Shown: piece after piece, positions 44,557 through 56,826 of the stretch
How positions within the stretch are numbered: the stretch's first letter is position 1
Layout: every line of letters begins with the position of its first letter
Assembly (NCBI GenBank): GCA_027604705.1
Contig: JADHYV010000041.1
Coordinates: 1 to 64,000, forward strand
DNA length: 64,000 nucleotides
Direction of reading: 5' to 3'
Source of the DNA: Allomyces arbusculus
Lineage: Eukaryota; Blastocladiomycota; Blastocladiomycetes; Blastocladiales; Blastocladiaceae
Notes under the pieces: model-generated
Seen by the model: the letters and a program-made list of their open reading frames with translations, nothing else
What the model was told of the DNA's origin: nothing
The model's database searches: none
Position numbers and translations under genes: made by a program

Positions 44557-47500
44557 CTATACGGTGGTCTTGACTTCGGCCGCGACCAGCTCCAAAATCT
44601 CCTCGATGGACTTGCCCGTGTTCTCGACGGCCTTGGCAACACGCGGCCAAATTTCGCCGTGCTTGGGCTCGGCAGCGACGCACTTATTGACGACCTCGGC
44701 CTGCCTTTCCGCGGTCCCGTGCATGCGCTCGAACCGCAGCCAGTACGCCCACGTGTCCCCATAGTCGTCGTCGGCCTTGATCGCACGCTCAAACCAGCTG
44801 CGGGCCTTGTCACTCTTGCGCTCGGCCCAGAACACGCGCGCGACGGCGAGCAACACGTACAAGTCCGACTCGCCACAATGCTTGATCGCGTCCAGAATCC
44901 GCGCACGGCGCTGCGGGCGGTCCTCGAGCAAAATGGCCTCGCCCCACAACAACCCGGCCGTCGGGCACTCTTGCAGCGCTGTGGCCAGCAAGAACCGCGC
45001 CTGGCTCGTATTCCCACACCGTTTCTCGAGCGCAATTGCCTCGTACCAGAGCAACGGCGTCTTGGGCTTGACCATGCGCGCGTTATCCAAAATCACGCGC
45101 GCTTTCGCCTCCCAACCGGCCCGCTCCTCGAGCTGCGCCGACTGCACCCACAATGCGACCGACGTTGGCGCCGACTTGAGCGCCTTGGCACAGACGTCGC
45201 GCGCCGCGGCAATATTCCCACGGGCCTCCTCGACCTGCGCCCAAATCAGCCACAGTTTCGCAAACGTCGGGAACCGCATCACGCCCTCCTGGACTAACGT
45301 GATCGCTGCGTCCAAGTCGCCGAGGAGCCGCTCGAGCACGGCCGACTTCATCCAGACGCGCGGCTCGCCACCGGCCTGGTCCCGCGCCCGCGCCAGGAAT
45401 GCGCGCGCACGGTCGTAGTCCTTGTTCTCCTGCTCGAGTTTCACGGCCGCGAGCCAAATTTGCGGCGACGCCGGGTTAGCTTGGAAGGCCGCGGCGAGCG
45501 TCAATCGCGCGCCGTGAATGTCACCGGCAAGCCATTTTTCCTTGGCCGCCATGAGCCACAGCAGTTCGGCGCGCGGGACCGCGGCGACGGCGCGTTCCAG
45601 CAGGTGCAATAGCTGCTCGCGCGTGCCGTGCTCGCGCTCGAAAAACGCGGCGCGGCGCCAAATCGATTTCTTGTGCGGCAGGGCCGCGACGGCATGCTCG
45701 TAGATGGCGCGCGCGGTCGCGTAACATTTCTTTTCTGTGCACTGGTAACGCCAAATGTTAGGGTCAGTAGCTGAACGCAACGAATTGAATGGGCAAAGCA
45801 CCGCACCGTCTCGGCGTCCTCCATCCACGTCTTCTTGAACTGCTCCTCTTCGAGCCCCATGCCAATCGTGTGCTTGCTACAGACGATAATGAGAGGCGAG
45901 TGAGCAGGTCACCATTGACGCAAGAGAAAAGAAGCTCGAGCAATCGTACATGATCGACTGACATGTCAGCACCGCACCCGACTGCTCGCACTCGACGGCC
46001 TCATCTAGCCACTTTTCCCTCGGCAGGACGGTTCCCTTGTTGGCCAACGCTTGAATCCCACGGCCAATCACAATCTCGACATTAGCCGCATTTCCCTGCG
46101 ACTCTTCGAGCATCGCCGCCGCAATCCAAATCTCGTGCGCTGTCGGAATCGTCTTGCGCGCCTTGTTGAGCACGGCTTTCGCGCGGTCGTAGGTCTCGAG
46201 TTTGGCGAGCGTGAGCCACATATCGACGGCGAGCGGTACGCACTCGACGGCGCGCGTCAACAAGATGCGAGCGTCGTCCGGGTTTTCCTCGAGCGAAATG
46301 GCGGCCTTCCAGAGCGTCATGGAAGTCGGCACGAATTCGAGCGCGCGGCGCAAGACGCGCTTTTGGCTTGCGAGTTCGCCCTCGAGCTTGCTCGCGTGTA
46401 GCCAGATTTTGACCGATGTCGGGATGTGCCGGACAGCCTTGGCGAGAATCACCTTGGCGTTGTCGATGGTCTAGAATTGCAATGAAGTGGTCAGTTGGGC
46501 CAGGGTTGAGCGCAGAGACGGAAGGGAGGGCTCAGTACATTCAGCCGCGCCGCCTCGAGCCAAATGTCCTCGTTCTTTGGGCACTCTTCGCAACCCTTGG
46601 CAATCAGCGCGCGCGCCTGGACGAGCTTGCCGGCAATCTCCTCCAATCGTGCCGCGGCAATCCACCCGGGCGCGTGGTTCTTGTTGGTCGTGATGACCGA
46701 CTTGAGGAGCAGGCGCGCCTTTTTAATGTCGCTACATGGCACAAACGAGCAGTCGGATGAGCGCTACTGATCGAAAATAGAGAAGGGGGTAAGAGCCGAT
46801 TCGCCTCTTGTTTCCCCAGCGGTCACAAGAACAACGTACCCAATTTCGGCGTCGCTCTTATGCAGGACCGAATTGAGGCCGGTCAGGTAGCCTTTCGGGT
46901 CGACGACTGTCTGACCCGCGACCGAGTCGGAGACTTGGTCGAGACGCACGCCGAGAACACGGTCACGAGCAGCCCCCATTTCAACAAAGTCGGTGTGCGT
47001 GCCATCAGCCTAGAGTTGAGTGCCGAATCCGTCAGCATCCGAAATCTGCGACTCTTCGAGTGGACTCCATCGACAGCGTACCTGGCCCGTAGGTACGGCA
47101 GCATCAACCTGCGTCGCGTGGTGTGCCGTTGTGAGCACCGAGTCTGGCACTGGCACAAACCGCTCGCGGCCGAGATCCTTCTTCGTCTTTCGGCGCGACA
47201 AGTTAGCTGCCTCAGGCAACGCCTCCCAGTCGTCGACCGAGACGTTGCGCAGTTCAATCTTGGCGTCAACAAACATGTCGGTGAGTTTCGCTGGCTGGTC
47301 GTCGGTATTTGTCTTCTGCTCCTTGTCCTTGGCATCGCGCCACTTTTTCCGCCGGTTCGCGAGTGCAGCGTCGACGGCCGCGTAAATCGCATCGGCCTCC
47401 TCGTCGTCAGCATCGTAGGGCAGCGAGCTGAACAGTCCCGACTCGTTTTCGGGATCGTCGTTATACCGGTCCTCGTCGCCGCCGTCGTCGCCGGTCGTCG

Positions 47501-47729
47501 CTTGCGCTTCCTTTTGCAAGGCCGCGGCAGAGGCCTCACGCGCTGGCCCGATATCGGATCGCGTCGTGAACCCAGTCGCGCTAAAATTATTCGACGCACA
47601 TAGTCAGATGGTGGTCGTGGGCGTGCTTGCTTGCTGAACATGAATGTCGGATCCTCACCCTCGCCCGAGACCGGCAATGTAGCCGGCCGGCGCGGGCTTA
47701 CCCATGAAATCCTTGGTGCCGCTGAACAT
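44557..47729 (-). CDS. PRP6: PRP6/PRPF6, U4/U6.U5 tri-snRNP splicing factor, 902 aa
   Basis: Exons (minus strand): 47729-47659, 47580-47082, 47009-46840, 46731-46539, 46470-45950, 45876-45807, 45741-44557; all phases agree. Prp6 bridges U5 and U4/U6 snRNPs. The N-terminal PRP1_N region reads [20 protein letters not shown] followed by [10 protein letters not shown], and [20 protein letters not shown] follows. The rest is an array of HAT/TPR repeats, for example [27 protein letters not shown]-type helices, [20 protein letters not shown] and [37 protein letters not shown] is the conserved spacer. Length is close to human PRPF6. Confidence 0.96.
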
Positions 47730-48099
47730 GGTGAATTGCAGCAGGTCGCAGCAGTCTTGCAGCGCGTGTTCGAGCGACAAGTCGACCGCGGTGCGGTGCT
47801 GTGGATTTCCATATGGCTGTCTTGGTCGCCGCTGAAGTCATTGCGGTGGATGCACTGCGTCAGACTCTTCTGACTCTGCTGAGTGAGTGCGATGAACATG
47901 ACATACGTCCACATCACTGCTTCCTTCCGCACTCCTTTGCGCGAATGTTGCCCACAAATGGAAAGCAAAAAGAATCGTCAAACCGGGGACAGTTTGACGA
48001 GATTTGGAGCGCCAGTGCGGGCCTGTTACGCGCGAAATGGTCAATCAGCGTCTCTTTGACCCCAGCTTCATGTTCACCATGGTCCACATGTCACTCGAT
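47730..48099. other. Intergenic, PRP6 upstream
   Basis: 370 bp with no supported gene; presumably the PRP6 promoter. Confidence 0.4.
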
Positions 48100-48486
48100 G
48101 GACTCGGCGGGGATTCCACGGCTCTGCGCACCACCGGGCACGGTCGCTCCGCTGCCCCCGCCGCCGGCACCGCCGATGTCCCTGATGCATGGCGCGTGCA
48201 CGACTGTTGATTCCGTGGCGGACATCGTCGCTGGCCGTGGCGATGATGACGGCGAGTAGTAGCAGTGGGCTCGGGAGCGATGGCGAGGTTAAGGATGATG
48301 AGGAGATGGAGCGGGCGCGCCGGCACTCGTCGGTCGTGGGGGGGGGGGGGGGACGGCATGGATGGCATTGGTTTCTGGAAAGGGTGGGGCTGCGTTCAGG
48401 ACCGGGGTCGGTAAGTTGCCGTTGACGACGGTTATGCTGCATGAGCTCGTGGGGGAAGGTGCGGGTGCTCATCGCGCGGCGGTTTG
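48100..48486 (+). pseudogene. Decayed copy of the 3' end of the 20.3-22.4 kb membrane-protein gene
   Basis: This segment aligns by eye along its whole length with the last ~130 codons and stop of the membrane-protein gene (opposite strand, 20305-20700). Matching pieces in order: MDSAGIPRLCAPPGT vs MDAAGIPRLRAPPGT, LPPPPAPPMS vs PPPPPAPSMS, ERARRHSSVVG vs ERARRYSSVVG, WMALVSGKGG vs WMALVPGKSG, GKLPLTTVMLH vs GKSPSTTGLIH, and GEGAGAHRAAV before the stop. The pieces sit in different frames, with several small indels and a 15-base G run. The reading frame is therefore not maintained, and I see no 5' part of the gene. It is a truncated duplicate, not an element with ends of its own. Confidence 0.88.
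48338..48352. repeat. Poly-G tract (15)
   Basis: A run of G inside the decayed copy, where the parent gene reads GTGGGGGCC. An expanded homopolymer. Confidence 0.85.
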
Positions 48487-49706
48487 ACGCGTTTCGTGAG
48501 AGGAAGGTAGAAGTGCTGGCACTGAACACAATGGCCGAACGGCATCCATCGACGGCGTGCAAGGTCGATGGCGGGTGGAGAAGCAAGGGGCAAGCACCAC
48601 CATTGACCTTCACGCACGTAAAGGGACGGCCATGAGTGGAATGGCAGTTGGGACGGTCAGTCGTTGCCAGATGAGCGAGTACGTCTGCACTGGCCGTGCG
48701 GATACTCCCTTGCTGGGAACTGAGTCATTCTTCTTGGCTCTTCATGACGCATGTTAATTGTTCTATTGTTAAGGAAGTGTTGGATCGAGACTTCGCGGCC
48801 ACGACTTCGCCTAAATGCGGCGTTCATGATGACAAACATGGCATGGGTGAGGTCAGGTTGTCGCGTCGCTTTGAGCTCAAGAGCTGACACTTAAGGTCCT
48901 GGTCCTGGTCGCCGCACCGAACAGACTTGCCCCCGCGTCTGTCTGACATTTTAGGAGAGCGGTTTGAGCAGCCAGCTCATCGACAAAAAGTCTGCTCCTC
49001 CAACAAGACAACTTCGACGGTCAAATGGGAGGTAGGGCTCGCACGCCTAATTAGGCGCCTGCTGCATATGGGCGCAGTTGCGGTGCGATTTCCATGGCGC
49101 CGCTCTCTGTGGCCCATACACGACCGTTCCTTTGACCCCAACGTGGGCCATGAACTCGTCAACCATCGCCAACGTCGCACAATCCCAGTCGAGTCGCACA
49201 ACGGCGACACGACTCGAGCACCCCATCAAGACAAACCTCGAACGAAACGAAGCCTGTTCCCGGCTTCTGCTTTCGGCCCCGCGAGCACCGGCCAGCGCTC
49301 ATGCAACGGCGCAGACCCCGCCACCCAAAAACAGCCGAGGACCGAAAGCCAGTCGAGAGCACGACGACGAGCCCTTTTCGACGCTCTGTTCGTGCTGATC
49401 CTCGGTCTCCTCTCCTCTTTCTCCCGTCGCTCTCGTTTTTCCTCACTCTGTTCAGCGCAGCGCTCGACAAGTCTCGACGTCTTTCGACGCCCCTCCGACT
49501 GTGATCCGCCGGCCAGATCAGTCGATCTTCTTGAACTGCTGCGGCAGCCAAGTTGGATGTTTTGCCGAGGGTGATCACGACGACGACCAACGGCAGCCAA
49601 CCAACCGCGCGCGTACGCACCGCTCCGCCGACACGCACCTTGCCGCCGCCGCAGCAGTCGTCCCTGAACACTATCGAGCCTTCCCTGCGCCGTCGTCGCC
49701 CAAGCC
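48487..49706. other. Intergenic, upstream of first seven-helix gene
   Basis: 1.2 kb without a homology-supported ORF. A leftward 60-codon ORF (49047-49229) is the only one with protein-like composition, but nothing identifies it. Confidence 0.4.
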
Positions 49707-51642
49707 ATGCCACCTCACCCGCCCTCGACCCGGCACGCCAGCACGCCTGCCTCGGTCGTCGTGCACCAAGACGACCCGTTCATGAACGCCGTGCTCGCCG
49801 CAACCGACCCGTCGACCGGCGAAACGTTACCCTGGAACTATGATCCGGCCGTACTCGGGTCATTGATCGTGTTCTTGGTGATCGCAACGGCACTTTTTGC
49901 ATGGAACGCATACGCACTGCACCGCACGCTCTCGATCCGTAACCGCGACAAGAAGGCGGCCAACCGGGCGTCGCGCGTGCACGTGCCCGTTGTCGCGCAG
50001 CCTGGGACGCCTGGGGCCACGACCACGCCGGCAGCAGCGCCGCCCGTGCAGGGCACGATCCGTCGCGCGCCAAAGAGCCGTGCGCCAGGTGCGCCGTGGT
50101 GGACCAAAGTTCGCCTCGCTAAGCTTCAATTGTTTGCGGCGGTCATGCACGTGGCCAATCAAGTAAATTTCCTCGTGCAGGTGCTCGGCCGCGACATGGA
50201 CTGCCCGTGGGTCGGATCTACGTCGGGCGTGCTCTATGCGCTGATGATGTTACCGTCGTGCTCGGTCCTGATCTTGCGGTCGACGATGCTCGTGCAGGGC
50301 CCGCGCCGAGTCGCCTACCGGTGGCTGCTGTTTGCACTCGTAATCATTGCCATGGTTTTGATTGCCGCGTCGAATGCGTTGCGCACCTGGGATTCGGATT
50401 TGCTGGCGGTCGGCGTGTGCCAGGCGAGCTACGACCGCACGTTGAATGTGGCTGGGAAAGCCATGCTCGTCCTGTCGTATCTGATTATCCTGCTCGTGTT
50501 TTTGCGGCCCATGATCAAGCACATTGTCTCAATGCGCAAGATGCGCACACCGGGCATGCAACGCGACGAGCAGAGTCGACGGCTCGAGTCTGTCGTCCTG
50601 ATGCTGCTCGTCAAAATTGCTCTGGCGATTCTGCTCGTAGTACGTCTTTCTTACCGCACGCTCGATCGCCCCTTCCGCACTCCACCGGCTCACACAACCC
50701 TCGCATCTTCATTAGGCGATCGGGTCGATCCTCGGCCTCTTTCATGTCTTCGGCCGCTTTTTTGCCGTGCAATTCAGTCTCGAGAATCTCGGCACCGTCT
50801 ACGCATCTACGCTCGCGTTAGAACGCATCCGCACCTCGCGCACCGGCTCGTCTGGCGAGTCTATGTCCGCGTCGAACACGGGCGGCGTCGGTGCCGTGGC
50901 TACCAACGCCTCCACCGTCTCCTGGTCCAATTCGGTCGCGCGGCGGCCGGGCGACGGAACCCCACAACTTGGACCCATGACGGAACTGTTCCCGCTCCCC
51001 TCGCCGCGCGCCGGGCCCGCGGCGATGATCGCGCCGCGCGGGTCCATGTCGGCGGCCGAGGCGGCAGCGACGGTGGCGAAACTGTTGGGACCGGCGGCAA
51101 GCGAGAACGAAAAGGCGCGGTCGGCGGCAACGGGACAGTATGCTGCGCCCCCCGCGGCACTGTCGGGGGAGACGACGCACGTGCCGTCCGCTGGGTCGTC
51201 GCCTTCTTCGTCGTTGGGGGTGGCCGCTGGGATGGTGATGGGGTCGGCGGCGTCGTTTGGCGGGCACCGGCTGGAAGCGGGGCAGTTCCAGCCGCATCCG
51301 CAAGTTCTCGGGGCCGGACGTGATGACGATGACGATGACGACGCGCGGATGCGCCGGATCGCGTCGGGCGTGTGGATCGACGAGGACGAAATGGACGAGT
51401 CAGACTCGGACGACGATGACGACGACGCCCCGCTGCACGCGCACGCGAGTGACCACGAGTACTTCCAAACGGCCTACTCGACGCGGCCCGACGTGTGGGC
51501 GACCGCACCCGAGTTTGCGGGGGTCGATGCCGCCACGCACGTGCGGCGACCGATGGTCGACGACGAGGACCAGGACGACGACGGGGAAGAGGACGTGACC
51601 GAGGCACGGCGTGTGCGGCGGCCGCTGACGCGGTTGCGCTAG
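49707..51642 (+). CDS. Seven-helix membrane protein A with acidic tail, 619 aa (tandem paralog of 53864-55887)
   Basis: Exons 49707-50639 and 50716-51642, phase 0. I do not recognise the family. Predicted helices: about 50-71, 138-158, 174-195, 205-225, 258-275, 294-318 and 318-340. The first loop is long and Pro/Ala/Thr-rich, ending KSRAPGAPWWTKVRLAKLQL. Cys166 (MDCPWVG) just before helix 3 and Cys238 (VGVCQASYDRT) between helices 4 and 5 sit where class-A receptors form their disulfide. The N-terminus (AATDPSTGETLPWNYDP) would then be outside. No E/DRY, NPxxY or retinal-binding Lys is seen. After helix 7 (GTVYASTLALERIRTSRTGS) a roughly 270-residue disordered tail carries Asp/Glu runs and conserved blocks MRRIASGVWIDE, WATAPEFAG and EARRVRRPLTR. 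A receptor-like role is inference from topology only. Confidence 0.85.
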
Positions 51643-53863
51643 TGCAGCGCCGTTGGTGGGGAATGACAGGCGCGTAATTACCTCAAGGATTTCCGGTGGA
51701 CGTAAACCGTCATGATTGGTGATGACGACGATGGCTGTATTCCTAGCTCGAAGAGTGTGCTGTGTGCCGGGTTCGCGGTTGCTGTCCATTCAAAACAGAA
51801 GTATTGCCTGCAGTATCCGTTTTATCATACTTGTCGGGCCGCGGGAGATGCAACCAGCCCTTCTTCCTTGCTTTACTTTCCCTTTGGCCGTTATTCATCG
51901 TCACCTTCTCTGGCACAAGCTGGCAGATGGGGTTAGGGGGGACGAGAATTGCACAGGATCCAGGACGACGAGAGTCGGCCTGTTTTGCTTATTGTCATCA
52001 TCGTCGGCCTTTTTGCTCCAAATCAACTGCACATCAGCGAGCTCCACGATCTCCACCTGGCCGACCATCGCTTAGCGTGCTTTCATATGATTTCTTCACC
52101 GTCGAGGTGACAAAATCCAAAAGACTTCTTCACCCCGCATCCGTGTCACATCCGGCAAATGAACAACGCATGAGACGCGTATCGCCGCCTTGATGGAGAC
52201 TGGCGGCATCACCTCGAGTATCAAGACGCGTCTGGCGAAGGTATCACGCGCCCCGAGTCCGACATTTGTGGTACCATGAGCTCGAGTCTCGGTGAGCTGA
52301 ATGCTGGCTGTCATTTCGCCGTAGAAATGACGATTGGTTGGCTGGTTCCAACGTACGCCCTCTACCCGCAGGTTCGGCCATGCTGATCATGCTGGCCAGT
52401 GAACGTGATCGACTCCTCGACTCATTCTTTTGCGCAGTGCGAGGTCGTGGGGACGTACTTGAAAGACGCCGTGCCGAGCAAGGGAGAGTGCGTGCGTGAA
52501 TTTACTGTCGTTCTGGCAGTGAGTGATTTTACTTGTACTTTCCGCCTCCCAGTACCGGCAGGCGCGCAGTCCTTGGTCCTGCTCGCTCCTGCCGTGGTCC
52601 TCATATTTAATTAATGACGCGTGGCAGCCGGCCAAAAACAATTCTCACCGGCCGGGTCGAGGATGGATGGATGGACGAACCGTGGAAGCACAGCGGACGA
52701 TGGTGGCAGGGCGAGGATACAGGCGTCCTACGCCAGAGCATGTCGACGTGGTCACCGGTCGGGACCCCTGACAATACACAAGGACTTGCACCACCGTGGC
52801 ACAGCACCGCCCCCTGCCCACTTGAACCGCTTGCGGCTTGCTTGCGGACACGAGGGGTCTCCTCTTCGTTGGAAATTTCCTGCTTGAGTGATCTTGCAAA
52901 CGAGAACGATCGCGTCTCCCTGTCTCCCGCACCATCATCATTACGGATCCCTTACCCACCGTGGGCACGCGCGCGTGTGTGTGGGGAAGCGCTGACGGAT
53001 GGTGGGCGGCTCGGCGCGCTGGTGTGGGGCCGCCGGGGATAAGCTCACCCACTGCAATGAACCAGAACGTGGGTGGTAGCGGTGCCTTCCACCGAGCCCC
53101 GAGCCGGCTGCGCGACCGGCCGGCACTGATCCGCGGCACGCAAATCCGCTCACGAGTGCCGATGCAAATGGCCCCGGCCGGCCGTGCCAACGCACATGAC
53201 AGCAACGGTGACAACACATACCTGACAGATACCGACCTACTGTTCTTCTGTATATTGATTCTTGAGCACCCGTTTCCTCGCTGCACTCTTCCCTCTCTCT
53301 CCCCCTCCCCCCCGCGCGACGCTGTCGGTGCGACGCTGCACGACCCGGCCCCCGCGCTTTGACGTGCCTGCTCACCTGCCGCGCACACACCGACGACCGC
53401 CGCAGCAGCCGGACCGCACAACGTCCTTCAGGCGTCTCCGTCTACTCTTATCGTCCGTTCGCTTCGAGCACCTCGATCAGATCACGACCGGCAGTTGGCC
53501 GCTGGTCCCTCTCGGCACACAAGCACCCCCTCGCGTGCGATTGACGGGGCTTGCTGTGCACCTCCAACCGCCGTGGTGCTCCGCTCGTTCGCGCCGCCAG
53601 CTGGTCGGTCGGTGCTGGCGTCGTCGATCTCGACTGCGCCCACACGGTACCTCGTCGGCTGTACTTCCCCCCAGCTCGTCCTCACCGCACTTGGGCTCCT
53701 GGCCGCAACCCGTACCGCGCCGTGCCGTGCCCTCGCCGACACGTAATTCGGCCCAGGTCGCGCTCGAGTGACGTGATCCGCACTGTACCCACTCCGATCT
53801 GATCCGCGCCGTACCCGCCCCAACCAACCAGCCAACCGACCAATCGACCCGGACCGCACCAAC
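51643..53863. other. Intergenic between the tandem seven-helix genes
   Basis: 2.2 kb with no supported ORF. It is AT-richer near 51650-52620 and GC-rich toward gene B. It holds the 3' flank of gene A and the promoter/leader of gene B. Confidence 0.4.
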
Positions 53864-55887
53864 ATGGCGCCACTCTTCCCCGCCAATAGCACCCCGCACC
53901 GCACCGACTCGGTCCCGGCAATCCCGGTGGGTTCGACAAGTACGCGCGACCCGTACACGCAGGCGGCGCTCGCCGCGACCGACCCGTCGCTCGGCCAGAC
54001 GCTGCCATGGAATTACGACCCGCCTGTTCTCTGTGGCCTCGTCATCTTTCTCGCCGTCGCGCTGTGCTTGTTTATGTGGAACGCGTTTGCGCTGCACCGG
54101 ATGCGCACGATCCGCGTGCGTGACAAGCTCTTGGCCGCTGACCCGGTCGTGCGCCCTGCAGCGCCCATTCCGCCCGGATCACCCGCGACCACGGCAGCGG
54201 GGAGTAGCACGGTGGTGCCGGCCCGGCGGCCGACGATTCGGCGACCCGCGAAATCGCGTGCGCCGGGCGCGCCGTGGTGGACGAAATCGCGGTTGGCCAA
54301 GCTTCAGTTGTTTGCGGCGGCGATGCACGTCGCGAACCAGATCAATTTTCTCGTGCAGCATCTCGGTCGGAACATGGACTGCCCCTCGGTTGGCACCGTC
54401 TCGGGGGTCCTTTACGCGCTCATGATCTTCCCGTCGAGCTCCGTCCTGATATTACGGTCGACGATGCTCGTACCCGCATGGAGACGCACGTTCAAGCGCA
54501 CGGTCCTGTTTGCGCTCATGGCGGTGGCCATGGGCCTGATTGCCACGTCGAATGCGCTACGCACCTGGGACCAGGACTTGTTGGCGGTCGGCGTGTGCCA
54601 GATCAAGTACGAGCGGACACTGAATACCGCCGGGAAGGCCGCGCTCGTCATCATGTATTGCATCATCTTGATCGTGCTAGTCCGGCCCATGGTCAGGCAC
54701 GTCCTGGAAATGCGCAAGATGCGCGCGCCGGGGATGAGAAGGGACGATCACAGCCGGCGGCTCGAGTCGGTCGTGCTGATGCTGTTGCTCAAGATTGTTA
54801 TGGCGATTTTCCTCGTGGTAAATACGCTTCGGCTTCTCCTCCTTCCTCTCTCCTGCATCCCGCTTCTGATCGTTCCACTCACCAATCTCTCTCTATCCAG
54901 ACGCTCGGTTCAATCCTCGGCTTCTTCAACGTCTTCGGCCGTTTCTTCGCGCTCGAATTCAGCCTGCAAAACTGCGGCACCGTCTACGCGTCGACGCTCG
55001 CGCTCGATCGCCTGCGCACGTCACGTACCGGGTCCTCGGGCGAATCCGCGTCCCGATCGACCGGCGGCGGTGCACACGGGACCACTTCTGCTCCAACGAC
55101 AGACCTCGGCACCGACTCGTGGTCCAATTCGATCGTGCGCCGCGGTGCCATCGATCCGGCCACGCCCAAGTTACTGGGCTCGGCCATGGAACTGCACCCG
55201 ATGGTACCCTCCGCGGCGAATTCGCCGCTGCGGATCAACTTGTCGGCGACCGAAGCGGCGGCCGCGGTGGCCAAATTGATGGGCCCGAGTGGGATGAGCA
55301 TTCCGCCACCGCCGAGGTCCGACCCGCCGGGCGAAAAGGCCGTTCCGTCGCGTGGGCTCTTGGCAAGTACCGGGTCTGTGGCGCCGAGTTCGGGGTCAGC
55401 GACGCGCGTGCCGTCGGCCGCGTCTTCGGCGGCGTCGTCGAGGGTTGGGATCGCGGCGCCGGTGCCGTTTGCCGGACACCAGCTCGTCCCGAACTTGCAC
55501 CGTCTGCGGCAGGTCGAGGCGTTCCGGTCGTCGACGGGGGAGCATGAGGAAGATGACAGTAAGATGCGCCGGATCGCGTCGGGCGTGTGGATTGATGAGA
55601 ACGAGGAAGACGCCGAGCCGTCGGCACGGAGTTGGCGTGGTGCGCGTGACGAGTATGGTGATGAGGATGGGTCGGACGAGAGCGAGTACGACGACGACTT
55701 GCCTCTCCGCGCGCAGACGAGATATATAGAAGAGGAGGCGCAGCACGAGACGGGATGGGCAACGGCGCCCGAGTTCGCGGGAGCAGGCGCGCACGTGCGC
55801 CGGCCGACGGTCGATGATGAGGTGGACGTGTACGAGGATGAGGAAGATGCCGAAGCGCGGCGCGTGCGGCGGCCCCTGACGCGGTAG
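53864..55887 (+). CDS. Seven-helix membrane protein B with acidic tail, 646 aa (tandem paralog of 49707-51642)
   Basis: Exons 53864-54817 and 54901-55887, with the intron at the same place and phase (0) as in gene A, between helices 6 and 7. The membrane core aligns without large gaps: LPWNYDPPVLCGLVIFLAVA, KSRAPGAPWWTKSRLAKLQL, GRNMDCPSVGTVSGVLYALM, SNALRTWDQDLLAVGVCQ, SRRLESVVLMLLLKIVMAIF and GSILGFFNVFGRFFALEFSL. The same Cys pair before helix 3 and between helices 4-5 is kept. The first intracellular loop and most of the tail have diverged, but KMRRIASGVWIDENE, TGWATAPEFAG, HVRRPTVDDE and EARRVRRPLTR remain. It encodes the same unrecognised family as gene A and is probably a receptor-like or other integral membrane protein. 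I infer duplication followed by divergence of the tail. Confidence 0.85.
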
Positions 55888-56826
55888 ATGGGCGGCGATG
55901 CAGTGAGGGATACCTGTTTACCATGAGATGCCGGTGGGCATGGTGGAGGGCTGTGCGCCCGTATTGGTTGTGGGTTGGTTGCTGTGGATCTTCGTTTATC
56001 TCGGTGGGGGGTGGTTTGCTCGCACCCCCTTCGATTTTGCACACGTCGCTGCCGGCACCGGTTGCTGCGGGCCGGCGGCGGCGACTCCTGTTCGCTCTAT
56101 CATCACAATGTAGTCTATAGTCCACCCTATGTCGATCATGATGCAATTCAATCCGTGCCGTGATCCAGCTCGATTGGTGCTGCCGCGACGCTTTGCAAGT
56201 TTCAATCGGGCCAACTTGCCGTCCAGTGCGAGGTCAAGAGGGCAAGGGGGAAGACACACCAGCACACCGGCATACGCAGCCGGCCGACGACCCGCGGCGC
56301 GACGCCGTCAACATCAGCGTCGTGGTGAGCGAAAGGCAAGCGGCCTGCCGCTTTGGCACGGCGCGTCTCGCACGTTGGACGTGACAAGCACGTGGTGAGG
56401 GTACGAAGCTCGATCGGTGGGCGGGCACGCAGGCAGCAAGCAGCCCCGTGTGAAATCGTTGTCTTCGCCTGGGCGCTCCTCCACCGCCGACGCCATCGTC
56501 ACTGGCCGGCGCCAACGTTGCCCACATTGCCCCCACACACCGTCACTGCCACCGCCACCACCGGCAACCCCGCGCCGGCTGCCGCGCCCGCCCGCCCAAG
56601 ACTCTGCACGAGCGCGCCACTGCTGCCCGCACCCACGGCGCCGACTGCAACCCAAGACCGGACACGTTGCCAACTTGCCAATACGACACGCCAAGGCCGA
56701 CTGTACCGACTGCACCGCGACTCGACCGAGCACCGGCGCCTGGACTTGACGGCACTCGGGCTCTCCGCGTCTTTGCTGCCGTCCGCCACCCGCGCGCCGC
56801 CGCCGCGCCGATTTCGCGCTGCGGCC
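55888..56826. other. Intergenic, EFR3 upstream
   Basis: 939 bp. The EFR3 frame is open upstream to 56353, but that part is low-complexity Pro/Ala/Arg without family likeness, so I treat it as leader. Confidence 0.4.

Noticed and set aside
49707-55887. Microbial-rhodopsin identity for the seven-helix pair
   Set aside because: No lysine in the last helix suitable for a retinal Schiff base, and no rhodopsin carboxylate motifs.
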